Source: Aequorivita antarctica (lineage in GTDB: Bacteria; Bacteroidota; Bacteroidia; Flavobacteriales; Flavobacteriaceae). From it: a DNA stretch of 64,000 bases. Positions 44,874 through 54,150 of the stretch are shown here, one piece after another. The stretch spans positions 26,017-90,016 of the forward strand of contig NZ_VORT01000012.1 of assembly GCF_007997155.1 (NCBI RefSeq). The letters are read 5' to 3'. The notes beneath the pieces are model-generated. The model was not told where the DNA came from and did not search any database. It saw only the letters and a list, made by a program, of their open reading frames with translations. Position 1 is the stretch's first letter, and each line of letters opens with the position of its first letter. The translations under genes were made by a program, and so were the position numbers.

Positions 44874-45452
44874 ATGCAATTCAAAAATACATTTCTGCTT
44901 CTTTTTATGGTTTGTTTGGTAACCACCGTTTCTGCTCAAAAGTACCTTTCAACTAATAATGATGAAGTTTCCAAAATATTGGGGGAAAGCACTTTTACTT
45001 CAAATAAAACTTTTTACGAAAATATTGAAGATGCTCCAGATTTTACCATTTTGGCCAAAATATTAAAAAATGACCCTTCACGTAAAAAACTGGAAAGCCA
45101 GGAAATGGTAACTTTTTTCGCTATTTCAGATGAAGCTTTTTTGAATTTATCAAAGAAAGGCCGAGATTCCATTTTGGGAAACTCCAAGATTATAAATTCA
45201 GTTATAAAATATTTGGCTGTCCCAGGTAGAGTTGATAGTTACACCTTAAAAAGTGAAATAGCCAAAAAAGGTGGGACTATATACTTAAAAACCCTTGAAG
45301 GTGAAAACTTAGGTGTCCGCGAAACAAATGGAGAGTTGCAATTGGTTGATTCTGAAAATAGAACGGCAACCATCATCGCTCAAGATTTTTACCATAAAAA
45401 TGGTTACTTCCACATTATAGATGGATTGATTTTTCCCGCTACGGAAGAATAG
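44874..45452 (+). CDS. Secreted fasciclin-domain protein (divergent)
   Basis: A 192-residue protein with a signal peptide ending in SAQK near residue 22 and a divergent fasciclin (FAS1) domain: TFFAISDEAFLNLSKKGRD near 81 and FYHKNGYFHIIDGLIFP near the end. It lacks the conserved central YH of FAS1. It precedes a more canonical FAS1 gene, with a terminator between. Extracellular, perhaps adhesion; function unknown. Confidence 0.8.
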   Translation: MQFKNTFLLLFMVCLVTTVSAQKYLSTNNDEVSKILGESTFTSNKTFYENIEDAPDFTILAKILKNDPSRKKLESQEMVTFFAISDEAFLNLSKKGRDSILGNSKIINSVIKYLAVPGRVDSYTLKSEIAKKGGTIYLKTLEGENLGVRETNGELQLVDSENRTATIIAQDFYHKNGYFHIIDGLIFPATEE

Positions 45453-45476
45453 TTTTATAAAAGTTAAATAAACCCT

Positions 45477-45514
45477 AAAATCCAGAAATTGCGAAACCGC
45501 AGTTTCTGGATTTT
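45477..45514 (+). terminator. Terminator between the fasciclin genes
   Basis: A 17-bp stem including one T-G wobble, arms 45477-45493 and 45498-45514, with loop AAAC and Ts in the outer arm. Strong enough to separate the two genes. Confidence 0.8.
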
Positions 45515-45554
45515 CGTTTATATGCACATAAACATAAAACTAAAACACATTATT

Positions 45555-46133
45555 ATGAAAACAAGATTTATTACAGCAGCATTATTTTCAATCGCCCTTA
45601 TGGCCGGAACATCATCAATTTTTGCACAAGACAAAATGATGAAAGATGAAAAAACAGTAATGGTTGGTGGTGCCGCAATGTACCCTAGCAAAAACATCGT
45701 TGAGAATGCAGTTAATTCAAAAGATCACACCACACTTGTTGCAGCAGTAAAAGCAGCAGACCTAGTGGAAACGCTTCAAAGTGATGGCCCATTTACAGTT
45801 TTTGCACCTACCAATGAAGCTTTCGAAAAACTACCAAAAGGAACGGTTGAAACATTGCTGAAGCCTGAAAACAAAACGACTTTGCAAACCATCCTAACCT
45901 ATCACGTTCTTGCTGGTAAACATAGTGCATCTGATATTATGAAGGACATTAAAAAAGGAAACGGAAAAGCAACTTACAAAACCGTAAGCGGTGGAACACT
46001 AACCGCAATGATGAAAGGAAAAAAGGTGATGCTAATGGACGAAAAAGGAGGAATGGCTAATGTAACTATTGCAGATGTTAACCAATCAAATGGTGTAATT
46101 CACGTTATTGATAGCGTTGTATTGCCAAAATAA
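45555..46133 (+). CDS. Secreted fasciclin-domain protein
   Basis: A 192-residue protein with signal peptide MKTRFITAALFSIALMAGTS and a canonical FAS1 domain: GPFTVFAPTNEAFEKLPKGT near 80, ILTYHVLAGK near 115, and IADVNQSNGVIHVIDSVVLP near the end. Start chosen at 45555; an upstream in-frame codon at 45489 overlaps the terminator hairpin and adds a non-signal extension. It is a secreted or envelope adhesion-like protein. It ends before a clear terminator. Confidence 0.88.
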   Translation: MKTRFITAALFSIALMAGTSSIFAQDKMMKDEKTVMVGGAAMYPSKNIVENAVNSKDHTTLVAAVKAADLVETLQSDGPFTVFAPTNEAFEKLPKGTVETLLKPENKTTLQTILTYHVLAGKHSASDIMKDIKKGNGKATYKTVSGGTLTAMMKGKKVMLMDEKGGMANVTIADVNQSNGVIHVIDSVVLPK

Positions 46134-46164
46134 TATTGCCCTAAATACCTACTTAATTTAAATG

Positions 46165-46198
46165 AAAACAGCGACTCAAAAGGTCGCTGTTTTTTTTA
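46165..46198 (+). terminator. Terminator after the fasciclin gene
   Basis: AAAACAGCGAC/GTCGCTGTTTT 11-bp perfect stem, 7-base loop, T8 run; convergent with pheT. Confidence 0.85.
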
Positions 46199-46213
46199 TT
46201 GTTATTTCCGTTT

Positions 46214-48640
46214 CTACCGAAGCACCGCGCCGAATTCCGTTTCAAATTTTTGTTGCAGTTTGTTCATTATTTTGTCAATCTGCTTGTCGGTTAAGGTTTT
46301 TTCTTCGTCTTGAATTGTGAAACTCAACGCATAACTTTTCTTTCCGTCGGGAAGGTTTTTGCCTTTATAGACATCAAAGAGTGTAACAGATTTTAAGAAT
46401 TTCTTTTCCGTATTAAATGCCGCAGCTTGTAGTTCGCCAAAACGAACGGAATTATCAAGCAACAAAGCAAAATCACGTTGCGCTGCTTGGAATTTTGCGA
46501 TTGGTTTCAACTTGAAATTTTTATTTGAAATTTGTTTCAACACCGCATCCCAGTTGAAGTCTGCGTAAAACACTTCAGCATCAACGTCAAGTTCTTTTGT
46601 AATTTTTTTCTTTACAATTCCAAACTCAACGATGGTTTCTTTATTTCTTTTAAAACCGATTCCTTCAGAAAAAACATCATTTTCTGTGGCTTCTTCGGTA
46701 TAATCTTCAAGTCCCAAGCGTTCCATTATTACCGCAACGGTTCCTTTTCCGAAGAAAAAATTACTTTTTGTATCGGGCATTGCCCAATTTCCTTCCACTT
46801 TTAATCCGGTGATTAAGAGAGAAAGATGCTTTGTTTCGGTTTTTCCACCAGGAAAGTTGTGGTAGGTTTTCCCAAATTCAAACAATTTTAAATCGCTGTT
46901 TTTTCTGTTGCTGTTATATTCAATAGCTTCCAAACCTGAAAACAACATGGATTGCCGCATTACCGAAAGATCCTGGCTCAACGGATTGAGCATTGTTACG
47001 TTGTAATTTTCTTTGATGGTTTCACTCAGTTCACTGTATTTTGGAGTAGTGAGTGAGTTGTTCAACATTTCGTGATAACCTAGTCCGGTCAATTGCAATG
47101 CAATTTTGTTTTGAATATCGTAGTCTTCACCTGGCAAAATCGTGGAAATGGAAGCATTTAGTTTTTGCGTGAACTTTATGTTGTTGTAACCGTAAACACG
47201 AAGTATTTCCTCGATCACATCCACATCGCGTATAACGTCATTTCGGTATGCTGGAATGGTCATTCCGATGCCAGTTTCGGTAACGTTGATAATCTTCATT
47301 TCAAGCGAAGTAAGAATATCTTTGATGGTTTCCTTCGAAATTTCTTCACCAATTAATTTATTCGCCTTTTCGAAATTTAGGAAAACTTGGTGATCTTCTA
47401 TTTTCTTTGGGTAAATATCAATTAAGTCACTGGTGATCTGTCCTCCTGCAACCTGTAAAATCAATATTGATGCGTAGCGAAGGGCATAATCTGCTATGTT
47501 TGGATCAATTCCTCTTTCAAAACGGAAGGAAGCGTCTGTACTCAAGTTATGTCGCTTTGCCGTTTTGCGAATACTCACAGGATTGAAATAGGCACTCTCC
47601 AAGAAAATACTTGTTGTTCCTTCTGTTACGCCACTATTTATTCCGCCAAAAACGCCGGCGATGCACATTGGTTTTTCAGCATCACAGATCATTAAATCTT
47701 CTTCGTTCAATTCGCGCTCAATACCGTCTAGGGTTGTAAATTTTGTTCCTGATGGAAGTGTTTTCACATTAACGGTGTTCCCGGAAATTTTTGCAGCGTC
47801 AAAAGCGTGAAGTGGTTGGCCAAACTCATGAAGCACAAAATTGGTTACATCTACAATATTATTGATTGGTGAAAGCCCAATAGACTTCAATCTATTTTGA
47901 AGCCAAGCAGGAGAAGGACCAACTTTTATATTGCTTATCGTGATTCCACAATAGCGAGGAGCCAGCGCACTGTCTTTTACTTTTACGTCAATTTTTAGGG
48001 TGCGATTGTCCACTCTAAAACTGCTGGTTGATGGCGTGTTTAGTTTTGCGGAGATACCTTTGTGAATCAAACCAGCCTTTAAATCGCGGGCAACACCCCA
48101 ATGGCTCATAGCATCTGCGCGGTTTGGGGTAAGACCTATTTCAAAAATTTTGTCGTTTTCAATTTCTAAAACTTTGGCTAAAGTGGTTCCGGGTTTTAGC
48201 TTGGCGTCAAGAACCATAATTCCGTCATGCGATTTTCCGAGGCCGAGTTCGTCTTCAGCGCAGATCATCCCTTCGCTTACTTCGCCGCGGATTTTGCCCT
48301 TGTTAATTTGCCAAGGATTTCCTTCAGCATCATAAAGTGTAGTGCCAATGGTGGCTACAGGAACTTTTTGACCTACGGCAACATTGGGTGCGCCACAGAC
48401 TATTTGTATTGGTTCGCCTGTGCCTACATCAACTTTGGTAACCTTAAGTCGGTCTGCGTTGGTGTGCTGCACACATTCCAAAACGTGGCCTACCACAACA
48501 CCTTCCAAGCCTCCTTTTACGGAAGAAAAATCTTCTATTCCTTCTACTTCAAGACCGAGGTCTGTTAATAGTTCGCCAGTTTTTTCGGCATCCCACGGAA
48601 GATTGATGAATTGTTTTAGCCAGTTGTATGAAATTGTCAT
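46214..48640 (-). CDS. pheT: Phenylalanine-tRNA ligase beta subunit PheT
   Basis: An 808-residue aminoacyl-tRNA synthetase subunit. It has the N-terminal tRNA-binding module (GLEGVVVGHVLECVQHTNAD), B3/B4 and B5 domains, and the C-terminal ferredoxin-like anticodon-binding domain (AKFQAAQRDFALLLDNSVRF). Start chosen at 48640 (MTISYNWLKQFINLP, the usual PheT beginning). The upstream in-frame ATG at 48667 is rejected because a TATCTTTG -7 box (minus strand, 48665-48672) overlaps it. pheS is not in the window. Confidence 0.93.
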   Translation of the reverse strand: MTISYNWLKQFINLPWDAEKTGELLTDLGLEVEGIEDFSSVKGGLEGVVVGHVLECVQHTNADRLKVTKVDVGTGEPIQIVCGAPNVAVGQKVPVATIGTTLYDAEGNPWQINKGKIRGEVSEGMICAEDELGLGKSHDGIMVLDAKLKPGTTLAKVLEIENDKIFEIGLTPNRADAMSHWGVARDLKAGLIHKGISAKLNTPSTSSFRVDNRTLKIDVKVKDSALAPRYCGITISNIKVGPSPAWLQNRLKSIGLSPINNIVDVTNFVLHEFGQPLHAFDAAKISGNTVNVKTLPSGTKFTTLDGIERELNEEDLMICDAEKPMCIAGVFGGINSGVTEGTTSIFLESAYFNPVSIRKTAKRHNLSTDASFRFERGIDPNIADYALRYASILILQVAGGQITSDLIDIYPKKIEDHQVFLNFEKANKLIGEEISKETIKDILTSLEMKIINVTETGIGMTIPAYRNDVIRDVDVIEEILRVYGYNNIKFTQKLNASISTILPGEDYDIQNKIALQLTGLGYHEMLNNSLTTPKYSELSETIKENYNVTMLNPLSQDLSVMRQSMLFSGLEAIEYNSNRKNSDLKLFEFGKTYHNFPGGKTETKHLSLLITGLKVEGNWAMPDTKSNFFFGKGTVAVIMERLGLEDYTEEATENDVFSEGIGFKRNKETIVEFGIVKKKITKELDVDAEVFYADFNWDAVLKQISNKNFKLKPIAKFQAAQRDFALLLDNSVRFGELQAAAFNTEKKFLKSVTLFDVYKGKNLPDGKKSYALSFTIQDEEKTLTDKQIDKIMNKLQQKFETEFGAVLR

Positions 48641-48664
48641 AAGTGTAAAAATATTAACAGTGGG

Positions 48665-48672
48665 CAAAGATA
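48665..48672 (-). promoter_or_regulatory. -7 element of pheT
   Basis: On the minus strand TATCTTTG, 24 bases before the chosen ATG. It decides the start because an upstream ATG lies inside the box. Confidence 0.55.
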
Positions 48673-48683
48673 CTATTTCCTTT

Positions 48684-48746
48684 AAAGTTGAAAGTTATAA
48701 GTTGGAAGTTTTAGTACAAAGTTCAAAGCTAAAAGTTCAAACTTTC
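48684..48746. repeat. Heptamer array overlapping the end of the MFS gene
   Basis: AAAGTTG, AAAGTTA, TAAGTTG, GAAGTTT, TAGTACA, AAGTTCA, AAGCTAA, AAGTTCA, AACTTTC: nine units at period 7 with one phase shift. The stop codon of the MFS transporter (48737-48739, minus strand) lies inside, so the last few residues of that protein are encoded by repeat DNA. Confidence 0.8.
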
Positions 48747-49918
48747 AATTTTTGGGAGGTGAAATTTAATTTTAGAAAATATATTATCACTCCAACTGTA
48801 GCAATTGCAGTAACCAAAAACGTAACGTTCGCACCAAAATAAAACCATAACAGTCCTGCCATAACGCTCGCAATCATCGCTACAATACTTTGGAATGCGG
48901 AATATGTACCTATGGCTGTAGCGGTATTTTCGTCTTTTGAAATATTGGTAATCCACGCTTTGGAAATACCTTCCGTGGCGGCGGCGTAGATTCCGTAGCC
49001 AAAGAAAAGAGCGATTATAGCGTATAGGTTTGTGGTTAAACCCATTCCGAAGTAAACAAGACTAAAGATTACTAGTCCGAAAAGAAACATCTTTTTGAGG
49101 CCGATTTTATCTGCGAAACTTCCCAAGGGGAAAGCGGTGAGGGCGTAGATTAAATTGTAGAAAATGTATATTCCAATTACCCAAGTATCGTCCAGACCGG
49201 CGTCTTTTGCTTTTAAAAGAAGAAAAACATCGCTGCTGTTGAAGAGTGCGAAGAACAATAGTCCGAGAACTACTTTTCTGTATTCTGCAGGGCTTTTCTT
49301 CCAATAGTTGATAAATGAAAAGAAAGAGATCTTTTTCTTTTCAGAAATGGTTTCAACCTTTTTGTCTTTCAAAAGAAAGGAGGCGATTACTGCCAATACC
49401 CCTGGAATGAAGGCGATGTAGAAGAGTGTGATATAATCTTCTGGATAGAAATATAAATATAGTAGGGCAAGAGCAGGTCCGAGAACGGCGCCAAACGTAT
49501 CCATAGAGCGGTGAAAGCCGAAAACCTTTCCTTTGTTGGCTTTGTTGGTTTCTCCAGAAAGCATGGCATCTCGCGCGCCAGTGCGAATTCCTTTACCGAG
49601 ACGGTCTACGGTTCTTGCGAAGAAAATCCACAGCGGATATACAAAAAATGCCATCATGGGTTTTGAAAGGGCACTGAGGGAATAACCTAGTTGGACAAAG
49701 GGTGCACGTTTTGCTTTACTGTCGCTTAACTGCCCGAAATAACCTTTACTCAATCCCGCAACAGCTTCTACCAAACCTTCCAAAACTCCAATTAAAAGAA
49801 TGGAAAACCCAATGCTCTTAAGGTAGATAGGCATTATTGGGTAAAGCATTTCGCTGGCCATATCTGTAAAAAGACTGACCAGTGAAAGGATCCAGACGGT
49901 GCGGGTGATGGTTTTCAA
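48737..49918 (-). CDS. MFS transporter
   Basis: A 393-residue major facilitator with about 12 hydrophobic helices. The loop after helix 2 reads GYFGQLSDSKAKR, the MFS A-motif position, and LIGVLEGLVEAVAGLSKG precedes it. It resembles small-molecule/drug exporters in overall layout but the substrate is unknown. The C-terminal residues (FTSQKLKV) are encoded by a period-7 repeat. pheT lies downstream with a gap of about 96 bases. Confidence 0.86.
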   Translation of the reverse strand: MKTITRTVWILSLVSLFTDMASEMLYPIMPIYLKSIGFSILLIGVLEGLVEAVAGLSKGYFGQLSDSKAKRAPFVQLGYSLSALSKPMMAFFVYPLWIFFARTVDRLGKGIRTGARDAMLSGETNKANKGKVFGFHRSMDTFGAVLGPALALLYLYFYPEDYITLFYIAFIPGVLAVIASFLLKDKKVETISEKKKISFFSFINYWKKSPAEYRKVVLGLLFFALFNSSDVFLLLKAKDAGLDDTWVIGIYIFYNLIYALTAFPLGSFADKIGLKKMFLFGLVIFSLVYFGMGLTTNLYAIIALFFGYGIYAAATEGISKAWITNISKDENTATAIGTYSAFQSIVAMIASVMAGLLWFYFGANVTFLVTAIATVGVIIYFLKLNFTSQKLKV

Positions 49919-49953
49919 TGTTATGTTTGATTTACATTGAAAGGTACTGTAAT

Positions 49954-52407
49954 TTATTTTTTTATAACTTTTTTAGTTTCTGTTTGTCCGTTTTCGTCTT
50001 TGATTTTCACGAAATAAATTCCTTTGCTTAAAGATGAAATATTCACTTGGTCTTTTTCTTCGGAAGTGAAAAGGAACTGGCCTAGATTGTTGTAAATAGT
50101 TATTTCAGAAACGGGAGTTATCGATTTTATGTTTAGCAGGCCATTTGTTGGGTTTGGGTATAGGCTGAAAAGGCTTTCCGAATTTTCCTCTATTCCCAAT
50201 GGGCCTTTGTTTTCGAACCAGATTATTTCGTCTGCTGCAAAGGCAGATGCGAGGATGTCCATTTTTCCGTCATTGTTGAAATCATCTGCCATTACGCAAC
50301 TGGCGGACTTGAAATTGGTTGCTATTGTTTGTTGATAGTTAAAATTTCCGGAGCCGTCGTTTAGATAATAAATAACTTCATGGCCTCTCCACGCTGCGCA
50401 AACCAAATCGGTATCTCCATCATTGTCGAGGTCTTTTGAAAAAACATTAAATGCGCCATCGGCGGTAGAAGTTATGATGTGCTCACTACCGAAGGTACCT
50501 TGTCCATCGGTGTTTTCATACCAGATTATTTCGTCTGTCCCATAAGAGGTGGCTATAACATCCATATCTCCATCATTATCAAAATCTGCTGCATATACTG
50601 AGTCTGGCGCAACCACAGTTGTAGAAATTGCTTGGATAGGGCCAAAATTTCCCTGGCCGTCTATGTTTTCGAGCCAAGCCACAGTATCTGTTGTTTCCCA
50701 ATAGGCAGTAATTAAATCTTTGTCTCCGTCATTGTCAATATCGGCAGTAGATAATGCCCCAGTATATAAGCTACCTTCCATTATTATATTCTGCGGTCCG
50801 AAAGTTCCTAGGCCGTCTATATTTTCTTGCCAATATATTTTCGCGCTGTCAGAAGTTGAAAAAACATCTAAATCTCCATCATTGTCTATATCGACAGCGT
50901 AAATAACCGATGGATAAACTTCTGTATTAATAATTTGTTCTGCCCCAAAATTAGCATTGCCATCGAGGTTTTTATACCAAACCACTTTACCGCTTCCGCT
51001 GGCGGCAAATATATCCATATCATTATCGCCATCTATATCTCCAACAAATACTGAAAGGGGATTATCTATTGTTGCGATTGTTAAAAGTTCAGAAAATGTT
51101 CCTTGTCCATCCAGATTTTCTTGCCACGCAATTCGGTTGTCATTTTCTAGAGCAGAAAGAATATCCTTGTCGCCATCGCCGTCCAAATCAACCGAAATAA
51201 CATTTATTACGCCGTTGGCACCGTTTATATCCGCCAAAATGTTTGCCGGACCAAAGTTACCCTGTCCGTTCGTATTTTTGTGCCACGCTATTCTATCTGA
51301 CGTGCCAGCAGCCATAAGTAAATCCTGGTCGCCATCTGCATCTACATCTGCTGGAAAAATAGCTTGTATATCGTCAACATCACTATCTATAATTTGTTGC
51401 GCACCGAAAGAACCGGAACCATTGTTTTTAAACCAAGACAATCCATTATAATAGGTTCCAACAGCAATATCTAAATCTCCATCATTGTCAAAATCTTTTG
51501 CATAAAGCGTTTCCGGGCTTGCATTATTGGTTAATAATGCAATAGTATTTGGTGTGTTGCTAAAGTTTCCTTGTCCATTTGTATTTTCAAACCATATCAC
51601 GCGATCCTGTGGATAAATTCTTGAAACTGCTGCGATATCCAAATCGCCATCGCCATCAATATCTGCAAGAATTGCGCCTCGGCTAAATGAAATGTCTGTG
51701 GTTAGTTCCTGCTGAAAAACAAAATTTCCTTGCCCGTTCGTGTTTTTAAACCAAGCTACGCGGCTGTTGTTATATCTGCCTCCTGAGAGTATATCCATAT
51801 CGCCATCCCCATCAATATCGCCTGCAACAACGTCTAATGGGTAATCGAAATCTGTTGAAATAATTTGTTGCGGACCAAAACTGCCCTGCCCGTTAATATT
51901 TTCATACCACGCAATTTTATCGTCAAAGGCAGATACCGAAAATACGTCCATATCGCCATCACCGTCTGCATCGGTAGTATAAACTGAATTTGCGCCATCG
52001 GCAATTGTGGAAATGATTTGTCTTGGGCCAAAAGTGCCTTGTCCGTTATTCTGAAACCAGCCAATTGTATCATCTAGGGAAGAAGCGGCAAGAATATCCA
52101 CATCCCCATCGCGGTCAATATCTGCTGCAAAAACTGAAGTAGCTCCCAAAGCGGTTTCTGAAATAATCTGTTGTGGTCCAAAATTCCCCAGTCCATCGGT
52201 ATTTTCATACCACGCAATTTTATCATCATTCCCAGAGGCGGAAATCATATCCATATCACCATCGCCGTCAAGATCTGCGGCAAATACTGAGTTTGCACCA
52301 TTGGTGCCACCAGTATCGTCATCCGTTATATGTGGTTCAAAATCTATTTGGGCACTAATAGAAAAAGAAAATAGTATGGTTGAAAGGAATAGTAATTTTG
52401 TTTTCAT
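49954..52407 (-). CDS. Secreted VCBS/FG-GAP repeat protein with 14 blades and T9SS sorting domain
   Basis: An 817-residue exported protein. Signal peptide MKTKLLFLSTILFSFSISAQ; then 14 tandem repeats with calcium-type loops (DLDGDGDMD, DIDRDGDVD, DADGDGDMD and variants; the last, DFNNDGKMD, is degenerate) ending in WYENTDGQG-like phrases. The C-terminal ~75 residues are a type A sorting domain (LYPNPTNGLLNI to KKVIKK). It is a paralog of the 7-repeat gene at 37932-39296 and has exactly twice the repeats, suggesting propeller duplication. Likely a surface protein. Confidence 0.9.
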   Translation of the reverse strand: MKTKLLFLSTILFSFSISAQIDFEPHITDDDTGGTNGANSVFAADLDGDGDMDMISASGNDDKIAWYENTDGLGNFGPQQIISETALGATSVFAADIDRDGDVDILAASSLDDTIGWFQNNGQGTFGPRQIISTIADGANSVYTTDADGDGDMDVFSVSAFDDKIAWYENINGQGSFGPQQIISTDFDYPLDVVAGDIDGDGDMDILSGGRYNNSRVAWFKNTNGQGNFVFQQELTTDISFSRGAILADIDGDGDLDIAAVSRIYPQDRVIWFENTNGQGNFSNTPNTIALLTNNASPETLYAKDFDNDGDLDIAVGTYYNGLSWFKNNGSGSFGAQQIIDSDVDDIQAIFPADVDADGDQDLLMAAGTSDRIAWHKNTNGQGNFGPANILADINGANGVINVISVDLDGDGDKDILSALENDNRIAWQENLDGQGTFSELLTIATIDNPLSVFVGDIDGDNDMDIFAASGSGKVVWYKNLDGNANFGAEQIINTEVYPSVIYAVDIDNDGDLDVFSTSDSAKIYWQENIDGLGTFGPQNIIMEGSLYTGALSTADIDNDGDKDLITAYWETTDTVAWLENIDGQGNFGPIQAISTTVVAPDSVYAADFDNDGDMDVIATSYGTDEIIWYENTDGQGTFGSEHIITSTADGAFNVFSKDLDNDGDTDLVCAAWRGHEVIYYLNDGSGNFNYQQTIATNFKSASCVMADDFNNDGKMDILASAFAADEIIWFENKGPLGIEENSESLFSLYPNPTNGLLNIKSITPVSEITIYNNLGQFLFTSEEKDQVNISSLSKGIYFVKIKDENGQTETKKVIKK

Positions 52408-52467
52408 TTGAAATATTTAGGAGTTCGCAAAGTACCTTTTTCCTACAATATATTCAAATGATAAAAA

Positions 52468-53691
52468 TCATTTCTTTAAATTCCGAAACCGTTGTAAAAG
52501 CGTAGGGTGCGAATAATGCGCAAACACATAAAGCGGGTGCGGAGTGAGGTTGCTTAGACTGTTTTTAGAGAGTTTTTTTAGACCTGAAATCAAGGGCAGC
52601 GCTGCAAAAGTGTTCTTTGCGTAATTGTCTGCTTGGTATTCAAACTTTCTACTTAAATAATTCATTAGCAAGCTTGTAATGCCTGAAATTGGAGTGTAAA
52701 GCACGCCGAAAGCTATCAACCCAATATGAAAGGAAGGTTTCGAAACATTTAAAGCTTCGGAAAGTAGCGGGTTTCCTATAAATAATGATAATAGCCAAAG
52801 GGTGAAGCCTGTGGTGATTATGGCGGTTAAGAGATTGATAATAATATGGTTTCGTTTGTAATGGCCAACCTCGTGGGCGAGGACGGCTACTATTTCTTCT
52901 TCGTTTAAATCTTTTATTAGTGTATCGTAAAGTGTCACGCGCTTTTCGCTGCCGAAGCCTGAGAAATAAGCATTTGCTTTGGTGCTGCGCTTACTGCCGT
53001 CTATTACGAAGATTTTATCGAGGGTAAAACCTACTTTTGAGGCGTAGGTTTCTATTTGGGAACGGAGGGTGCCTTCTTCTAGTGGGGTTTGTTTGTTGAA
53101 TAACGGGACAATGAACCGTGCGTAAAAAAGATTCATCAATACGGTAAACACAGTTACGATTCCCCAAGCATAGAGCCAAAAGTTTTTGCCAGTGCTTTGG
53201 TAAAACCAAATGATGGCGCCAAGAAGGAGGCCGCCAACAATGGCACCCATAAGCCATCCCTTCACTTTGTCAAAGAAAAAAGTTTTTCGCGTGGTTTTGT
53301 TGAAGCCGTATTTTTCCTCAATGATGAAGGTGCTATAATAACTGAAGGGCGTACTGAGGATGTCGCTAGCAATCATAATTATTCCGAAGAAAACCAAAGC
53401 TATTATTATTTCATTATTTGATACTGAACGCGCCAAATTGTCTACATAAGCAAATCCATCCAAGAAAAAAAATAGGAGGGTGGCGATAAGTGAAATCGCA
53501 GAGGTGAGTATGCCGAATTTGTAGCGCTCCTTTTTGTATCGCTGTGATTTTTTGTATTCTTCTTCGTCAAAAACGTCTTTTATTTCTTCTGGTAGCGGGT
53601 CATTGAAGTGTTTTGCGTTAAGCGAATCGAGAATTTGGTCAATGACGAAGCTGATGACCAAGATTGCTATTATTATGTAGAAAAGAGTCAT
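52468..53691 (-). CDS. M48-family membrane metalloprotease (Ste24-like)
   Basis: A 407-residue membrane zinc protease. The active site is HExxH in LAHEVGHYKRN near 275, with further ligand in the following ~70 residues (SRKFEYQADNYA near 354), and about six hydrophobic helices. It is of the Ste24/CAAX prenyl protease type, length normal. Role is likely membrane-protein quality control. Its start codon directly touches the left end of the four-helix cassette. Confidence 0.9.
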   Translation of the reverse strand: MTLFYIIIAILVISFVIDQILDSLNAKHFNDPLPEEIKDVFDEEEYKKSQRYKKERYKFGILTSAISLIATLLFFFLDGFAYVDNLARSVSNNEIIIALVFFGIIMIASDILSTPFSYYSTFIIEEKYGFNKTTRKTFFFDKVKGWLMGAIVGGLLLGAIIWFYQSTGKNFWLYAWGIVTVFTVLMNLFYARFIVPLFNKQTPLEEGTLRSQIETYASKVGFTLDKIFVIDGSKRSTKANAYFSGFGSEKRVTLYDTLIKDLNEEEIVAVLAHEVGHYKRNHIIINLLTAIITTGFTLWLLSLFIGNPLLSEALNVSKPSFHIGLIAFGVLYTPISGITSLLMNYLSRKFEYQADNYAKNTFAALPLISGLKKLSKNSLSNLTPHPLYVFAHYSHPTLLQRFRNLKK

Positions 53692-54150
53692 TTAATTAAT
53701 GATTAATAATTAGTAATGAATAATGTGTGATTGGTTAGTTATTTTATCATTTACCATTAATTGTCTTTATTCTTTTGAGGTTTCAATTATTTTGTAAAGT
53801 ATTTTAAGAATACTTGTTAACTCTGTGTTTAGTGCGTCAAATTTTTCTGGGGAAATATAATTTGTGTCTCTTAATAATTTCAACCAATATTGAGTTTCTC
53901 TAGCCTCTTTATAAGAAATCGACATTTTTGCTCTAAAATCTTTTTTAGAAATACCACCAATGGCTTCTTCTACATTTGCCCCAATTGAAGTTCCTGATTT
54001 TAATATTTGTTTGGAAAGCACATATTCTTTTTCAGAAATCAATTCTTTGGTAAGGTTTACAATTTCAATAGCAAACCGATAGGTTTTTAAAGCAATTATA
54101 TTTTCTTTCATACTATAATTACTAATTATTCATTACACATTATTAATTAA
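53692..54150. repeat. Cassette with inverted period-7 arms around a four-helix-bundle gene
   Basis: The left arm (53692-53760) and right arm (54112-54153) both run in period 7 with drifting words. TTAATTAAT (53692-53700) has its reverse complement ATTAATTAA at 54142-54150; AATAATTAGTAAT (53705-53717) matches ATTACTAATTATT at 54118-54130; AATGAATAAT (53715-53724) matches ATTATTCATT (54125-54134); TAATGTGT (53721-53728) matches ACACATTA (54135-54142). The arms enclose a single small gene and fill the whole gap between two housekeeping genes. Confidence 0.6.
53767..54111 (-). CDS. Four-helix-bundle protein (S23/IVP family)
   Basis: A 114-residue all-helical protein of the S23-like / intervening-sequence-encoded family (TIGR02436 type). 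The characteristic GTSIGANVEEAIGG at about residues 41-54 and FRAKMSISYKEARETQYWL near 62 are present, with Leu-rich termini. These proteins resemble the Avd accessory protein of diversity-generating retroelements and ORFs inside 23S rRNA intervening sequences. I see no reverse transcriptase or variable repeat here, so it is a solitary copy. Short inverted period-7 arms bracket the gene. Confidence 0.85.
   Translation of the reverse strand: MKENIIALKTYRFAIEIVNLTKELISEKEYVLSKQILKSGTSIGANVEEAIGGISKKDFRAKMSISYKEARETQYWLKLLRDTNYISPEKFDALNTELTSILKILYKIIETSKE

Noticed and set aside
48641..48667. Nine-residue N-terminal extension of PheT
   Set aside because: The upstream ATG overlaps a -7 promoter box, and PheT proteins usually begin at the ISYNWLK segment.
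53767..54111. Diversity-generating retroelement accessory gene (Avd)
   Set aside because: Fold is related, but no reverse transcriptase, template repeat or variable target gene is in the window; left as a solitary four-helix gene.
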